Shown: piece after piece, positions 1-7,661 of the stretch
How the letters are laid out: every line of letters begins with the position of its first letter
How positions within the stretch are numbered: position 1 is the first letter of the stretch
DNA from: Candidatus Lithacetigena glycinireducens
GTDB taxonomy: Bacteria; Coprothermobacterota; HKB111
Direction: 5' to 3'
DNA: 7,705 bases
Assembly: GCA_018725485.1 (NCBI GenBank)
Contig: QLUP01000046.1
Location: forward strand, 1 to 7,705
Program-made: the position numbers and the translations under genes
The notes under the pieces: generated by a model
What the model saw: only the letters and a program-made list of their open reading frames with translations
Told to the model about the DNA's origin: nothing
Database searches by the model: none

Positions 1-1980
1 CTTTGGGTAGTGCCTGTTTCTGGCATTATTGGTTTATTTTTTGCTTTACTTATTTCTTTAAATATTATGAAGCAGGAAGAAGGAACGCCTGAAATAATAA
101 AAATAGTGAAAGCGATTCAGCAAGGTGCAGATGCCTTCCTGAAAAGAGAAATAAAAACCATATTTATTTTCCTGGTTTTGTTTGCTGGATTGATGGCAAC
201 AGTACTCAGTCCCTTATTAGCTTTAGCTTTTATTATAGGTGCAACTTTTTCTATGACTGCTGGATATATCGGTATGAAAATCGCTACCCGTGCCAATGGA
301 AGAACAACTTATGCCGCTGCTAAATATGGCTCCGGCAAAGCCCTGGACATTGCTTTCTCAGGGGGAGCGGTGATGGGAATCATTGAAGCCAGTCTGGGAA
401 TTCTTGGTGCAAGTTTAATTTATCTTATTTTAAGCAACTACTTTACTGACCCCCTTATGAAATTAGAAGTTATAAGCGGTTATGCCCTGGGAGCAAGTTT
501 TATAGCCTTATTTGCCCGTGTAGGGGGTGGAATCTTTACCAAAGCGGCTGATGTGGGAGCTGATTTAGTAGGCAAAATTGAAGCGGGCATACCGGAAGAT
601 GACCCCCGAAACCCTGCGGTAATCGCTGATAATGTAGGTGATAATGTGGGAGATATCGCCGGGATGGGAGCAGATTTATACGAGTCCTATGTAGGCGCTA
701 TAAATGCGGCAGCCATTCTTGGTTTTACCTATGTTGGGGAAAAGGGGTTATTTTTTCCCTTTCTGATAGCCACTATAGGACTTTTTGCCTCCTTGCTGAG
801 TATTATTTATGTAAAAGTAATGGCTAACAGACAAAAAGCTTATGTGGCTAAAGTATTAAGAAACGGCACTTTATTAGCTTCCTTTCTTACCGCTATCGGT
901 GTTTTCTTCCTTGCCAGGTATTTCCTCCAGGACCTTAATCCCTTCTATGCCACTATTTCCGGTTTGGTAGCGGGGGTTTTGATTGGACTTATAAGTGAAT
1001 ACTATACTTCAAAAAAACCTGTTGAAAACATAGCCTTTTCCAGCACCACCGGTTCTGCTACCAACATCATCACCGGGATTGCCGTAGGTATGGAAAGTAC
1101 CTTTGCTACCATTTTTGTTTTAGTAGGTGGAATTATGGTGAGTTATTCCGTAGCCGGTTTGTGGGGTATAGGGTTAGCTGGGGTAGGCATGCTTTCAACT
1201 TTGGGTATAAGTTTATCAGTGGATGCTTATGGACCCATAGCCGATAATGCCAGCGGAATCGCGGAAATGGCACATCAGGGTGCAAAAGTAAGGGAAATTA
1301 CCAGTTCCCTTGATACCTTCGGAAATACTACCGCTGCTATGGGAAAAGGTTTTGCTATTGGTTCAGCAACTCTTACCGCCCTGGCACTGTTTGTAGCCTT
1401 CTCTACCTGGGCTAAACTTGACGGTATAAATATGTTAAAACCAGAGGTTATTTCGGGAGCCCTCCTTGGAGCAATGCTTCCTTTCCTGTTTTCTTCTCTT
1501 TCTTTGAAAGCCGTAGGCACTGCCGCTACCCATATGGTTCAGGAGGTCAGAAGACAATTCAAAGAGATTAAGGGTTTATTGGAGGGAAAAGCTGAGCCTG
1601 ATAATGCCCGTTGTGTGGATATAGCCACCAGAGTAGCCTTAAGAGAAATGATTCTACCCAGTTTAATCATGGTCGGAGCTCCCTTTGCCATTGCCTTTAC
1701 TTTAGGAAAAGAAGCCCTGGGAGGAATGTTAATTGGAGCTACCTTGAGCGGCTCTTTATTAGCCATATTTATGTCTAATGCCGGTGGTGCCTGGGATAAC
1801 GCCAAGAAGTTAATAGAACATGGAAAGTTTGGAGGTAAAGGGTCGGATGCTCATAAAGCCGCAGTAGTAGGCGACACGGTTGGGGACCCCTTTAAAGACA
1901 CTGCCGGTCCTTCTATTAATATTTTAATAAAACTGATGGCAGTTATTTCCCTGGTGTTTTTACCTATTTTCTTTAGATAA
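1..1980 (+). CDS. hppA: K+-dependent membrane-bound pyrophosphatase, probably Na+-translocating (5' end outside window)
   Basis: This integral membrane enzyme hydrolyses cytoplasmic PPi and pumps Na+ and/or H+ outward. Numbering below counts the GTG at 10 as residue 1. Family signatures are intact: DVGADLVGK at 181-189, the Asp-rich PPi/Mg2+ loop at 197-215 (DDPRNP, then DNVGDNVGD), and the C-terminal block from [11 protein letters not shown] (590-600) to [11 protein letters not shown] (near 625-635). Many hydrophobic segments span the protein. Residues after GNTT are Ala442 and Gly445, the K+-dependent signature; K+-independent enzymes have Lys and Thr there. Glu225 in DLYESY sits at the position used by Na+-pumping relatives such as the Thermotoga maritima enzyme; plant H+ pumps have it shifted one helical turn. 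The frame is open to base 1 (LWVV precedes), and the GTG at 10 lacks a ribosome binding site, so the real start is probably upstream and the gene is 5'-partial here. Dual Na+/H+ transport cannot be excluded. Confidence 0.95.
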   Translation, partial: LWVVPVSGIIGLFFALLISLNIMKQEEGTPEIIKIVKAIQQGADAFLKREIKTIFIFLVLFAGLMATVLSPLLALAFIIGATFSMTAGYIGMKIATRANGRTTYAAAKYGSGKALDIAFSGGAVMGIIEASLGILGASLIYLILSNYFTDPLMKLEVISGYALGASFIALFARVGGGIFTKAADVGADLVGKIEAGIPEDDPRNPAVIADNVGDNVGDIAGMGADLYESYVGAINAAAILGFTYVGEKGLFFPFLIATIGLFASLLSIIYVKVMANRQKAYVAKVLRNGTLLASFLTAIGVFFLARYFLQDLNPFYATISGLVAGVLIGLISEYYTSKKPVENIAFSSTTGSATNIITGIAVGMESTFATIFVLVGGIMVSYSVAGLWGIGLAGVGMLSTLGISLSVDAYGPIADNASGIAEMAHQGAKVREITSSLDTFGNTTAAMGKGFAIGSATLTALALFVAFSTWAKLDGINMLKPEVISGALLGAMLPFLFSSLSLKAVGTAATHMVQEVRRQFKEIKGLLEGKAEPDNARCVDIATRVALREMILPSLIMVGAPFAIAFTLGKEALGGMLIGATLSGSLLAIFMSNAGGAWDNAKKLIEHGKFGGKGSDAHKAAVVGDTVGDPFKDTAGPSINILIKLMAVISLVFLPIFFR

Positions 1981-1990
1981 CTTTTATTCT

Positions 1991-3355
1991 CTAATTAATC
2001 AGGTTAGACAGGGCAAAATTAGCCAGAGATTCTTTATCAATAAACTGGTAGCGGGCTAAGGTTCCAATACTGGATAGCAGGTAATTATTATCTATCAGCA
2101 CTTCGGGGTTATTGGGAAGCAGTAACCTGGAGGATGGACGATTAAAAAGTGATTGGAGAAACTGTTTCATACCCGGGAGAAAAACTAAAGCTCCCCCGGT
2201 ACCGATAACCCATTTAACCCTGGTTAAGTCTTTACCCCAAACATAAGTTCCTCTTCCAGTCGGACTCATAACATATCTGATTTCACCCACATGTCTGAGT
2301 AAAGCTGTTTCTACTGCTTTTTGGGTTATTTTGCTGGTAACAGCTATCTCCTCCTGCTTTTTAGATAAAGGAGATATATGAGAGATTCTCGCGAGAAGAT
2401 CCTCCTTTTCTGCTCCCTCAAAAAGGTCAATTACCTGGTTAGCTGATAAGTAAACTCCTAAATCACCCTCCACAGTTCTTTTTGATTTAGGTTCAGGATA
2501 GGGAGTGATTTTCTTTAACTCTTCATCACCCTCGGTAACTGAATGAACATCGGTGGTAGCTCCACCAACATCAAAACCCATGACATCGCCTAATACATTA
2601 GATAATAATTGAAAAGCATTCATCACCGCAGCGGGTGTTGGCAGTAAAACTCCGGAAATCCAATCTTTGATACTATACATACCTGGACCTTCAGTTATAT
2701 GCTCTTCAAAGGCTTTCTGGATAATTTTTTTAACTGGTTCAATGTTAAGTTCATCCAGTCTGGGATACACATTTTCGGTAGGATAGACCTTAAAACCTCT
2801 GGTTTCCAGGATTTGGGATACTTCATTCTTCACTGCAATATTACCTGCATAAATAATCGGAACTTTTATTTTCAGGCGACTGATAAGCTGAGCATTCTGT
2901 ACAATTACTTCACTTTCTCCATAGTCAACTCCTCCGGCAAGAAGCATAAGTTTAGGAAACACTTCCTCAATCTTTTTCAGGTCTTCTTCTCTAAGCGTTC
3001 CCGAGGTTACCATTTTAACCACTGCTCCTGCACCCAGGGCTGCTTCCTTAGCTGCTTTAGCAGTCATCTCCGGTACTAAGCCATGAACTGTCATCCTCAG
3101 CCCCCCAGCGGCAGAGGAATTACCTAAGAGCACAGCCTTATCCAAAGATTGGATTTTTGCTTTATAAACCAGGTCTTCCAGAGCATTTTTCAAACCCTCG
3201 GCTACATCACCTATCTTAACCGTAGTAAGGGCGTATCCTTTCCCCAGAAAGGCCTGAATTTTTCCCTCAGAAATAGTAAAAGCGGTCGCTTTAGTTAAAG
3301 TTGAGCCAACCTCTATTACGATTATCAGTTTTTCTGAATTATTGTTTTTCTCCAT
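1991..3355 (-). CDS. MutL/GlmL-family ASKHA ATPase, putative ornithine aminomutase reactivation factor
   Basis: This 454-residue protein belongs to the glutamate-mutase MutL/GlmL family, unrelated to the DNA mismatch-repair MutL. It has the actin/Hsp70-type nucleotide-binding layout: phosphate-1 loop EVGSTLTK (15-22), phosphate-2 loop [12 protein letters not shown] (261-272) and an adenosine-type motif GTGGAL (385-390). SSAAGGLRM near 80-88 is a family hallmark. Members of the family accompany B12-dependent carbon-skeleton mutases and aminomutases and are thought to protect or reactivate the enzyme; direct biochemical proof is thin, so the role here is inferred from family and position. The gene starts 12 nt after oraE with only a weak GGAT-like ribosome binding site, so it is probably co-transcribed and may be translated by re-initiation. 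It is the last gene of the operon seen here and ends 10 bp from the convergent pyrophosphatase gene. In known clostridial clusters a homologous gene also lies beside oraE. Confidence 0.88.
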   Translation of the reverse strand: MEKNNNSEKLIIVIEVGSTLTKATAFTISEGKIQAFLGKGYALTTVKIGDVAEGLKNALEDLVYKAKIQSLDKAVLLGNSSAAGGLRMTVHGLVPEMTAKAAKEAALGAGAVVKMVTSGTLREEDLKKIEEVFPKLMLLAGGVDYGESEVIVQNAQLISRLKIKVPIIYAGNIAVKNEVSQILETRGFKVYPTENVYPRLDELNIEPVKKIIQKAFEEHITEGPGMYSIKDWISGVLLPTPAAVMNAFQLLSNVLGDVMGFDVGGATTDVHSVTEGDEELKKITPYPEPKSKRTVEGDLGVYLSANQVIDLFEGAEKEDLLARISHISPLSKKQEEIAVTSKITQKAVETALLRHVGEIRYVMSPTGRGTYVWGKDLTRVKWVIGTGGALVFLPGMKQFLQSLFNRPSSRLLLPNNPEVLIDNNYLLSSIGTLARYQFIDKESLANFALSNLIN

Positions 3356-3367
3356 AACTTATCCGGT

Positions 3368-5560
3368 TTAATTATTTTTAACCTTCAGACTGCGAATAAT
3401 GAAAGAGGCTACATCAATTCCCTTGGTACCTCTGCCAAAAGCTGTATCTAAACCGCATTCCTGCGCAATTTCATCAGATAGCTGGGTTCCACCACCTATT
3501 ATTACTATCTGGTCTCTAACACCTTTCTCTATAGCGTAAGAGGTAAGTTTTTTTAAGTTTATCTGGTGGATATTTCCATGAGTTATAGTGGTTGAGGCAA
3601 GAATTACCCTGGACCCTGTTTCCATGGCTGAGTCTATTACTTTTTGAGGAGGGACGGAAGTTCCCAGGTAAATGACCTCAAACCCCCACTTTTCTATGCC
3701 TCCATGCTTAACATCAATAACTTCCTTTAAGCCTACAGAATGTTCATCTTCACCGAGAGTGGCTGCAATTACCTTTATTCCTCCCCTACTCTCAACCTCT
3801 TGCCTGATTTCATCATCACTAAGAAGGGGAATCTTTTCTTCCACTTCTATTTCGTCTTCATTTAAATAAAAATCCACCTCTCCTCTTACTTCCACGAAAC
3901 TGCCTTCGGCAGGATGTAGAACCTGCTTATGAATAACCTCCACATTAATTAATCCCAGTTTTTGTGCCATAAGTCGGGCAGCTGGAACCACTTTTTTCTC
4001 GGGAAGCGGTAAAAATAATGAGAGTAAAACTATACCATCGTTTCTCCACTGCACTTCGGGTTTAAATAAATGCTCTTTCTCAGTTTTTTGGTATTGAGAC
4101 AGCCTGGTTTCTACATTATCTACTTCATCGAGTTCATCGATATACTGGATTTTTCCCGGGTAGCACATACTGCAACCATCAATTAAATCACAGGGTTTTT
4201 CTATGTTTTCCGGAAGGTGGTTATCCCCAAAATGATAACATACAGGCGCCAGATAATCATTTTCCCTTAAAATTATGCTATTGGCTCCGTTGCCCCCATT
4301 TACTGGTCTTTTAATTCCATCTCCTACCCGCTCAGGGTAATACCCGGAATCAACAAAGAATCCTGCTTCCAGGGCTTTAAAGTATCCGCCGATATTTTTA
4401 ATCTCTTCCAGGAAAAGCACTGCTCTTTCTTTTAATTCCCTTACCTTCTCCCTGAAAGGTCCCTCTTCTTTAAATTCAAGATAATTTCTTATACCATCGC
4501 AAGCAATAAGGGTTTGTTTAGCTGTATTTACAGCATGAATAGAATTATAATGCCAGGGTACATTCCTCCCTTCATCTGGAGTTATGGTGGATTGGATATC
4601 GGCTCCGCAAATAGCTGAAATGAAAGTATTCAGGGTGTGATTAACTGTTGCCTCTCTGGCACAGGATTCAATATATTTAGTATTCATCTGCGCCCTGAAT
4701 CTAAAATCACTGAAAAGTTCTCTAACTGCAACTGCATAAGGAAGGTCCAGACTTAAAGCTGGAAAAGGCGGAGCAGAAGGAGGAACAGTGGAAAGAGCTA
4801 TATAGCGGCTATCCATTCCCACCCTGAGAGAATACATACAGTTTATGCCGTGCTGAACCAGCAGTTCCGGCATGACCATAAAACCATGTTTAGCGGTAGC
4901 GTTAGCATTATGCGCCCCATCTATCTGGAGCATCTGGCTGTGAGACATAATCAACTTGGCTTCTGCGGCATCTACAAAAGACCGCAAGGGGTTTATGTTT
5001 CTATAAAGAATATTATACTGGGGGTCCTGATGAGCTCCGTTAATCCCTTCCTCTGAGAAAAGCACCGCAATTTCCGGACCGGCTATACCTGATACATAAG
5101 AATGCAAATTTATGGGTCTACCCACTTCATCTTCAATTAAATCCAGGGCTTTACGGGTAGCTCTTATCTGCTTCCGGGTGATGGGAATCCCGCCTACACC
5201 TTCGGGTGTTCCTTCAATCAAGCCATCAAAATGACTTTGACCGAGGGTTCTAATCACCATCATGTGGTCTGCTCCGTGCCAGGCAGCCATTCTCATCCGC
5301 CTGATATCATCTTCTAACCTTCCAGAAGCTATTTCCACAGTAATTACCGGATTTGGCTGGGGATCAAGATTAAACATTTGCCTGGAGGCTGGTAAAGACA
5401 AAGAATGTTTTAAATTTTTAGAAGTATCCTCGTACTTAAAGAAAGAAAGTTTTTGGTTTTCAATTTTTTCTCTCCAGGTCCAACCTTTTCTTCGGGGGTG
5501 ATAATGCTCTAAATCCTTCAGTAACTCCTGAATATTAATTTTTTCTTCGGGTATCAGCAT
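3368..5560 (-). CDS. oraE: D-ornithine 4,5-aminomutase, large (E) subunit
   Basis: This is the catalytic subunit that migrates the terminal amino group of D-ornithine to C4, giving 2,4-diaminopentanoate, with adenosylcobalamin and PLP. At 730 residues it is close to the characterised C. sticklandii subunit. The N-terminal two thirds form the substrate/PLP TIM-barrel. From memory of the C. sticklandii structure, active-site residues Glu81, Tyr160, Tyr187, His225 and Arg297 appear to match Glu76, Tyr155, Tyr182, His217 and Arg289 here. The C-terminal Rossmann domain (from about 590) carries the B12 motif DEHSVG with cobalt-ligand His607. Lys618, exactly 11 residues later, is the expected PLP Schiff-base lysine (His618/Lys629 in C. 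sticklandii). A GGGT loop lies near 689-692. Cys457, Cys463 and Cys466 form a CX5CX2C cluster of unknown role. The ATG follows the oraS stop by one base and has a strong ribosome binding site inside oraS, consistent with coupled synthesis of the two subunits. Confidence 0.96.
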   Translation of the reverse strand: MLIPEEKINIQELLKDLEHYHPRRKGWTWREKIENQKLSFFKYEDTSKNLKHSLSLPASRQMFNLDPQPNPVITVEIASGRLEDDIRRMRMAAWHGADHMMVIRTLGQSHFDGLIEGTPEGVGGIPITRKQIRATRKALDLIEDEVGRPINLHSYVSGIAGPEIAVLFSEEGINGAHQDPQYNILYRNINPLRSFVDAAEAKLIMSHSQMLQIDGAHNANATAKHGFMVMPELLVQHGINCMYSLRVGMDSRYIALSTVPPSAPPFPALSLDLPYAVAVRELFSDFRFRAQMNTKYIESCAREATVNHTLNTFISAICGADIQSTITPDEGRNVPWHYNSIHAVNTAKQTLIACDGIRNYLEFKEEGPFREKVRELKERAVLFLEEIKNIGGYFKALEAGFFVDSGYYPERVGDGIKRPVNGGNGANSIILRENDYLAPVCYHFGDNHLPENIEKPCDLIDGCSMCYPGKIQYIDELDEVDNVETRLSQYQKTEKEHLFKPEVQWRNDGIVLLSLFLPLPEKKVVPAARLMAQKLGLINVEVIHKQVLHPAEGSFVEVRGEVDFYLNEDEIEVEEKIPLLSDDEIRQEVESRGGIKVIAATLGEDEHSVGLKEVIDVKHGGIEKWGFEVIYLGTSVPPQKVIDSAMETGSRVILASTTITHGNIHQINLKKLTSYAIEKGVRDQIVIIGGGTQLSDEIAQECGLDTAFGRGTKGIDVASFIIRSLKVKNN

Positions 5561-5561
5561 G

Positions 5562-5936
5562 TTAAACTCCCTCCTGGTTAGCCTTAACCTGCCTGGACCA
5601 GAAGGTTTTCAACTCTGCCCATCCTTCATCACTGGCTAATTTTAAACCAGCATCTCTAAGCGGTAAGTTATTTAATTCAGCGTACTTTAAAACGAGGTGT
5701 CCCGCTCCATGACCTAACAGGTCTTCTCTCAAAGCGTGAGTTACTATAGCCTGGGCTTCCAGGGAAGAAAAACCCATCCTTAACAGAATGGACCTTTCCA
5801 GGGAGGGAGAGGTGTATTTTTTAGCCATACTTAGAATTGGTTCGGTTATTTCCTCTAACAGTTTGAAGAAATACTCTTTAAGTTCTTCATCGGATAAATG
5901 CGCCAGATGCGTTCTTCTTTTGGAAAAATCATTCAT
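5562..5936 (-). CDS. oraS: D-ornithine 4,5-aminomutase, small (S) subunit
   Basis: This 124-residue protein is the small partner of OraE in the heteromeric aminomutase. The C. sticklandii subunit is about the same length. It has no catalytic motif of its own and is needed for the assembled, active enzyme. Recognisable family segments are the Ser/Arg-rich helix TSPSLERSILLRMGFSS (42-58) and LLGHGAGHLVLKYAE (near 73-87). The rest is predicted mostly helical, and no signal peptide or membrane segment is seen, so it is cytoplasmic. The ATG overlaps the ortB stop by 8 nt (ATGAATGA) and is preceded by a strong ribosome binding site. Its stop lies one base before the oraE ATG. Identification rests on these segments, on size and on its place directly before oraE. 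Confidence 0.94.
   Translation of the reverse strand: MNDFSKRRTHLAHLSDEELKEYFFKLLEEITEPILSMAKKYTSPSLERSILLRMGFSSLEAQAIVTHALREDLLGHGAGHLVLKYAELNNLPLRDAGLKLASDEGWAELKTFWSRQVKANQEGV
5567..5575 (-). promoter_or_regulatory. Strong Shine-Dalgarno site for oraE, inside the 3' end of oraS
   Basis: The minus strand reads AGGAGGGAG here. The AGGAGG core (5570-5575) ends 9 nt before the oraE ATG at 5560. The site overlaps the last oraS codons, so ribosomes finishing oraS arrive at the oraE start. This supports the chosen ATG and suggests matched production of the two subunits. Confidence 0.8.
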
Positions 5937-7344
5937 ATATTACTCCTTTACTATTAAGGTAGTCTATTACAAAATTATTATTATCTTTTAATTCCTCTTG
6001 CAGGAATTTTAATTCAATTAAACTTAACTTTTTCACTTCGTACTTTTTGAAAGTATGTTCTAAATACGATTGTTTTAATTTAGCTAAGGGGTATTCCTCG
6101 TAGGATAATTGTCTTAAGTTTTCGGGAATAACTATTCTTTTTCCGGGAATATTATCCTGGGGGTTGCCACGAATAATTTCAATTCCCATTTTCCTGGCAA
6201 AAGTGAGTTGAGCGGTGGGGTGTTTACCTGCACCGGTATATTCAGTTTCCTGGATAACCAATATTTCGTCTTCAGGCATTTCCCGGGCAATAGGAATAGC
6301 AGCCGCTAAGGAGGTATTGCCAGCAGGACCTCTTTCTATACCTTCCACACGGGTAAATAGTTCGGTAGCATAAAATACCTCACCCTGTGTTATTAAAAGA
6401 TATCGGTCCAGGTACCTCAAAGGACGGGCAGCATTTCTCGGAACATCCACCCGGTCAGGGTTTACAGCGAAAGGGACCCCAAAACCGGTGTGGCCGGTTG
6501 TGAAAGACTTACGATTGAAATCAGTATCCGAAGCCATATGTAAACCCCTTAAATCTACGGAAACACCGATAATTCGGGTATTGAAACATCCTGATTCCAA
6601 CAAACCTCTGGCAGTTCCGGTTACATTACCTCCGCCAGCATGGGTAATCAGTACCGCTGAAGGCTCTCTTCCGTAGAGGGTTTTTACTTCCATGCCTATT
6701 TCATACCCCAGAGCTTCTATTCCTCTTATACCATAGGGGGTGTATAAAGAAGCATTGAAATAACCGGTTTCTTTTAGAAGTTGTAAAGACCAGAAAAATA
6801 ACTCCGGTCCCACGGTTAATTGCCATACTTCAGCTCCCAGGGCTTCGCATTTCCTGCCTTTTTCCAGTATCTCAGGCTGGCCGATACCCCGGGAATCAAA
6901 TACTTCCTGGGCAATAATACATTTTAAACCCCTCTGTAAAGCCTGAGAAGCAACTGCCGCTCCATAGTTTCCGGAAGTAGCCGCAACCACACCCTGATAT
7001 CCCTCTTTCTTTGCCTGAAAAAGCGATAAGGCTGCTCTTCTATCTTTAAAAGAACCCGAAGCGTTCATGGCCTCATCTTTGATTAAAATTCGGGCTCCTT
7101 TACCGGGTAGAGATATTTTTCTTACCAGTTTGGTTAAATTTTTGAGTTCATAAAGAGGAGTATTGCCTACCTTGGTTTCCCGTTGAATACTGAGAACCTC
7201 TTTCATAGGATAACCCACAAATTTCATCAGGGCTTCATAATCAAAGGCTAATCCACCCTTTTCAAAATTACTGTAGTCTATACCCCCCAGGGATTTTTTC
7301 ATTATTTCATTTCTTTGAGCCAGGATATCTTTTACTGTTTCCAT
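5929..7344 (-). CDS. ortB: 2-amino-4-oxopentanoate thiolase, beta (PLP-binding) subunit
   Basis: With OrtA this subunit cleaves 2-amino-4-oxopentanoate with CoA to acetyl-CoA and alanine (reported as D-alanine), the energy-yielding step of ornithine oxidation. The 471-residue protein is a fold-type II PLP enzyme related to threonine synthase. ASGSFKDRR holds the Schiff-base lysine Lys100, SGNYG (124-128) should contact the cofactor ring or substrate, and AGGGN (236-240) is the glycine loop expected to hold the PLP phosphate. It is not an ordinary threonine synthase, because its neighbours and the long C-terminal region (about 380-471) fit OrtB. The start overlaps the end of ortA by 13 nt in another frame (ATG within the codons for the last ortA residues). 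The preceding ribosome binding site is weak, so translational coupling to ortA is likely. The end overlaps oraS by 8 nt. A cytoplasmic location is expected. Confidence 0.95.
   Translation of the reverse strand: METVKDILAQRNEIMKKSLGGIDYSNFEKGGLAFDYEALMKFVGYPMKEVLSIQRETKVGNTPLYELKNLTKLVRKISLPGKGARILIKDEAMNASGSFKDRRAALSLFQAKKEGYQGVVAATSGNYGAAVASQALQRGLKCIIAQEVFDSRGIGQPEILEKGRKCEALGAEVWQLTVGPELFFWSLQLLKETGYFNASLYTPYGIRGIEALGYEIGMEVKTLYGREPSAVLITHAGGGNVTGTARGLLESGCFNTRIIGVSVDLRGLHMASDTDFNRKSFTTGHTGFGVPFAVNPDRVDVPRNAARPLRYLDRYLLITQGEVFYATELFTRVEGIERGPAGNTSLAAAIPIAREMPEDEILVIQETEYTGAGKHPTAQLTFARKMGIEIIRGNPQDNIPGKRIVIPENLRQLSYEEYPLAKLKQSYLEHTFKKYEVKKLSLIELKFLQEELKDNNNFVIDYLNSKGVIYE
5943..5949 (-). 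promoter_or_regulatory. Strong Shine-Dalgarno site for oraS, inside the 3' end of ortB
   Basis: The minus strand reads AAAGGAG, 6 nt before the oraS ATG at 5936. It fixes the oraS start, which overlaps the ortB stop codon by 8 nt. Together with the oraE site it gives both aminomutase subunits better initiation signals than ortA, ortB or the MutL-like gene. Confidence 0.8.
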
Positions 7345-7637
7345 AGTTCATCCACTTCCCAGCCAATCTCCAGTAATTCTCTGACAGGTTCACCAAAATC
7401 GTGCTTAAAGGGAGGGTTAACAGCAATAAGGATACCGCTAACTACCCTCTTCAAAGCGGTAATTATCTCCACTTTCTCCCCTATATAAGCATCCTTAACT
7501 AAAAAACCTTTAATCCGGGCTTCAAAGGGAACTTTGCTGGTATCTTCGGGAATACCTTCTATTCGCTCTTCCGGTTTAAGAAGAAGAATCTTTATTTCAA
7601 CATAACTATCTTTTTTTATCAGTTCATTTTTCAACAT
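7332..7637 (-). CDS. ortA: 2-amino-4-oxopentanoate thiolase, alpha subunit
   Basis: This 101-residue protein is the small partner of OrtB, and both are needed for thiolase activity in C. sticklandii. Segments I recognise as typical of OrtA are IPEDTSKVPFEARIKGFL (29-46), AYIGEKVEIIT (near 50-60) and NPPFKHDFGEPVREL (74-88). No known catalytic motif is visible, and how it contributes to the reaction is not clear from sequence. The ATG at 7637 is the first in-frame start after a TGA at 7641-7643, so no upstream extension is possible. The leader has no Shine-Dalgarno sequence and instead carries CCTCCT just before the start. The gene overlaps ortB by 13 nt and lies 24 nt after the ord stop. The length matches the family, so it looks complete. 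Confidence 0.92.
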   Translation of the reverse strand: MLKNELIKKDSYVEIKILLLKPEERIEGIPEDTSKVPFEARIKGFLVKDAYIGEKVEIITALKRVVSGILIAVNPPFKHDFGEPVRELLEIGWEVDELWKQ

Positions 7638-7642
7638 AGTTC

Positions 7643-7648
7643 AGGAGG
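7643..7648 (-). other. CCTCCT (anti-Shine-Dalgarno-like) motif in the ortA leader
   Basis: In the 24-nt gap between ord and ortA the minus strand reads CCTCCT, ending 5 nt before the ortA ATG. This is where AGGAGG would normally stand, so the motif is the complement of the expected site. On the plus strand it reads AGGAGG, but no start codon follows at usable distance and no plus-strand gene begins there. The motif is plainly present; any function is speculative, and it may be chance. Confidence 0.35.
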
Positions 7649-7661
7649 TTAATAGCACAGA

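Noticed and set aside
1540-1546. AGGAGGT inside the pyrophosphatase gene, like a ribosome binding site
   Set aside because: No suitable start codon opens a plausible gene after it. The bases encode conserved-frame residues of the pyrophosphatase (QEV).
1275-1805. Two minus-strand open frames (81 and 88 codons) opposite the pyrophosphatase gene
   Set aside because: They lie wholly antisense to well-conserved pyrophosphatase motifs, encode low-complexity peptides without recognisable domains, and have no context of their own. They are shadow frames.
2699-3079. Plus-strand open frame of 126 codons inside the MutL-like gene
   Set aside because: It is antisense to a clear ASKHA-family gene, and its translation is rich in Phe, Asn, Cys and Ser, as expected from the reverse of an ordinary coding region.
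3368-5936. Lysine 5,6-aminomutase as an alternative identity for the B12/PLP enzyme
   Set aside because: In lysine aminomutase the barrel and B12 domains lie on separate alpha and beta proteins of different size. Here both are in one 730-residue chain with a 124-residue partner, the OraE/OraS arrangement, and thiolase genes specific to ornithine oxidation adjoin.
3672-6676. Several plus-strand frames of 62-79 codons opposite oraE, oraS and ortB
   Set aside because: All are short, fully or mostly antisense to confidently identified genes, and resemble no protein I know.
5929-7344. Threonine synthase as an alternative identity for the PLP enzyme
   Set aside because: It shares the fold and the SGSFKDR lysine motif, but the adjacent ortA, oraS and oraE genes and the extended C-terminal region match 2-amino-4-oxopentanoate thiolase beta subunit better.
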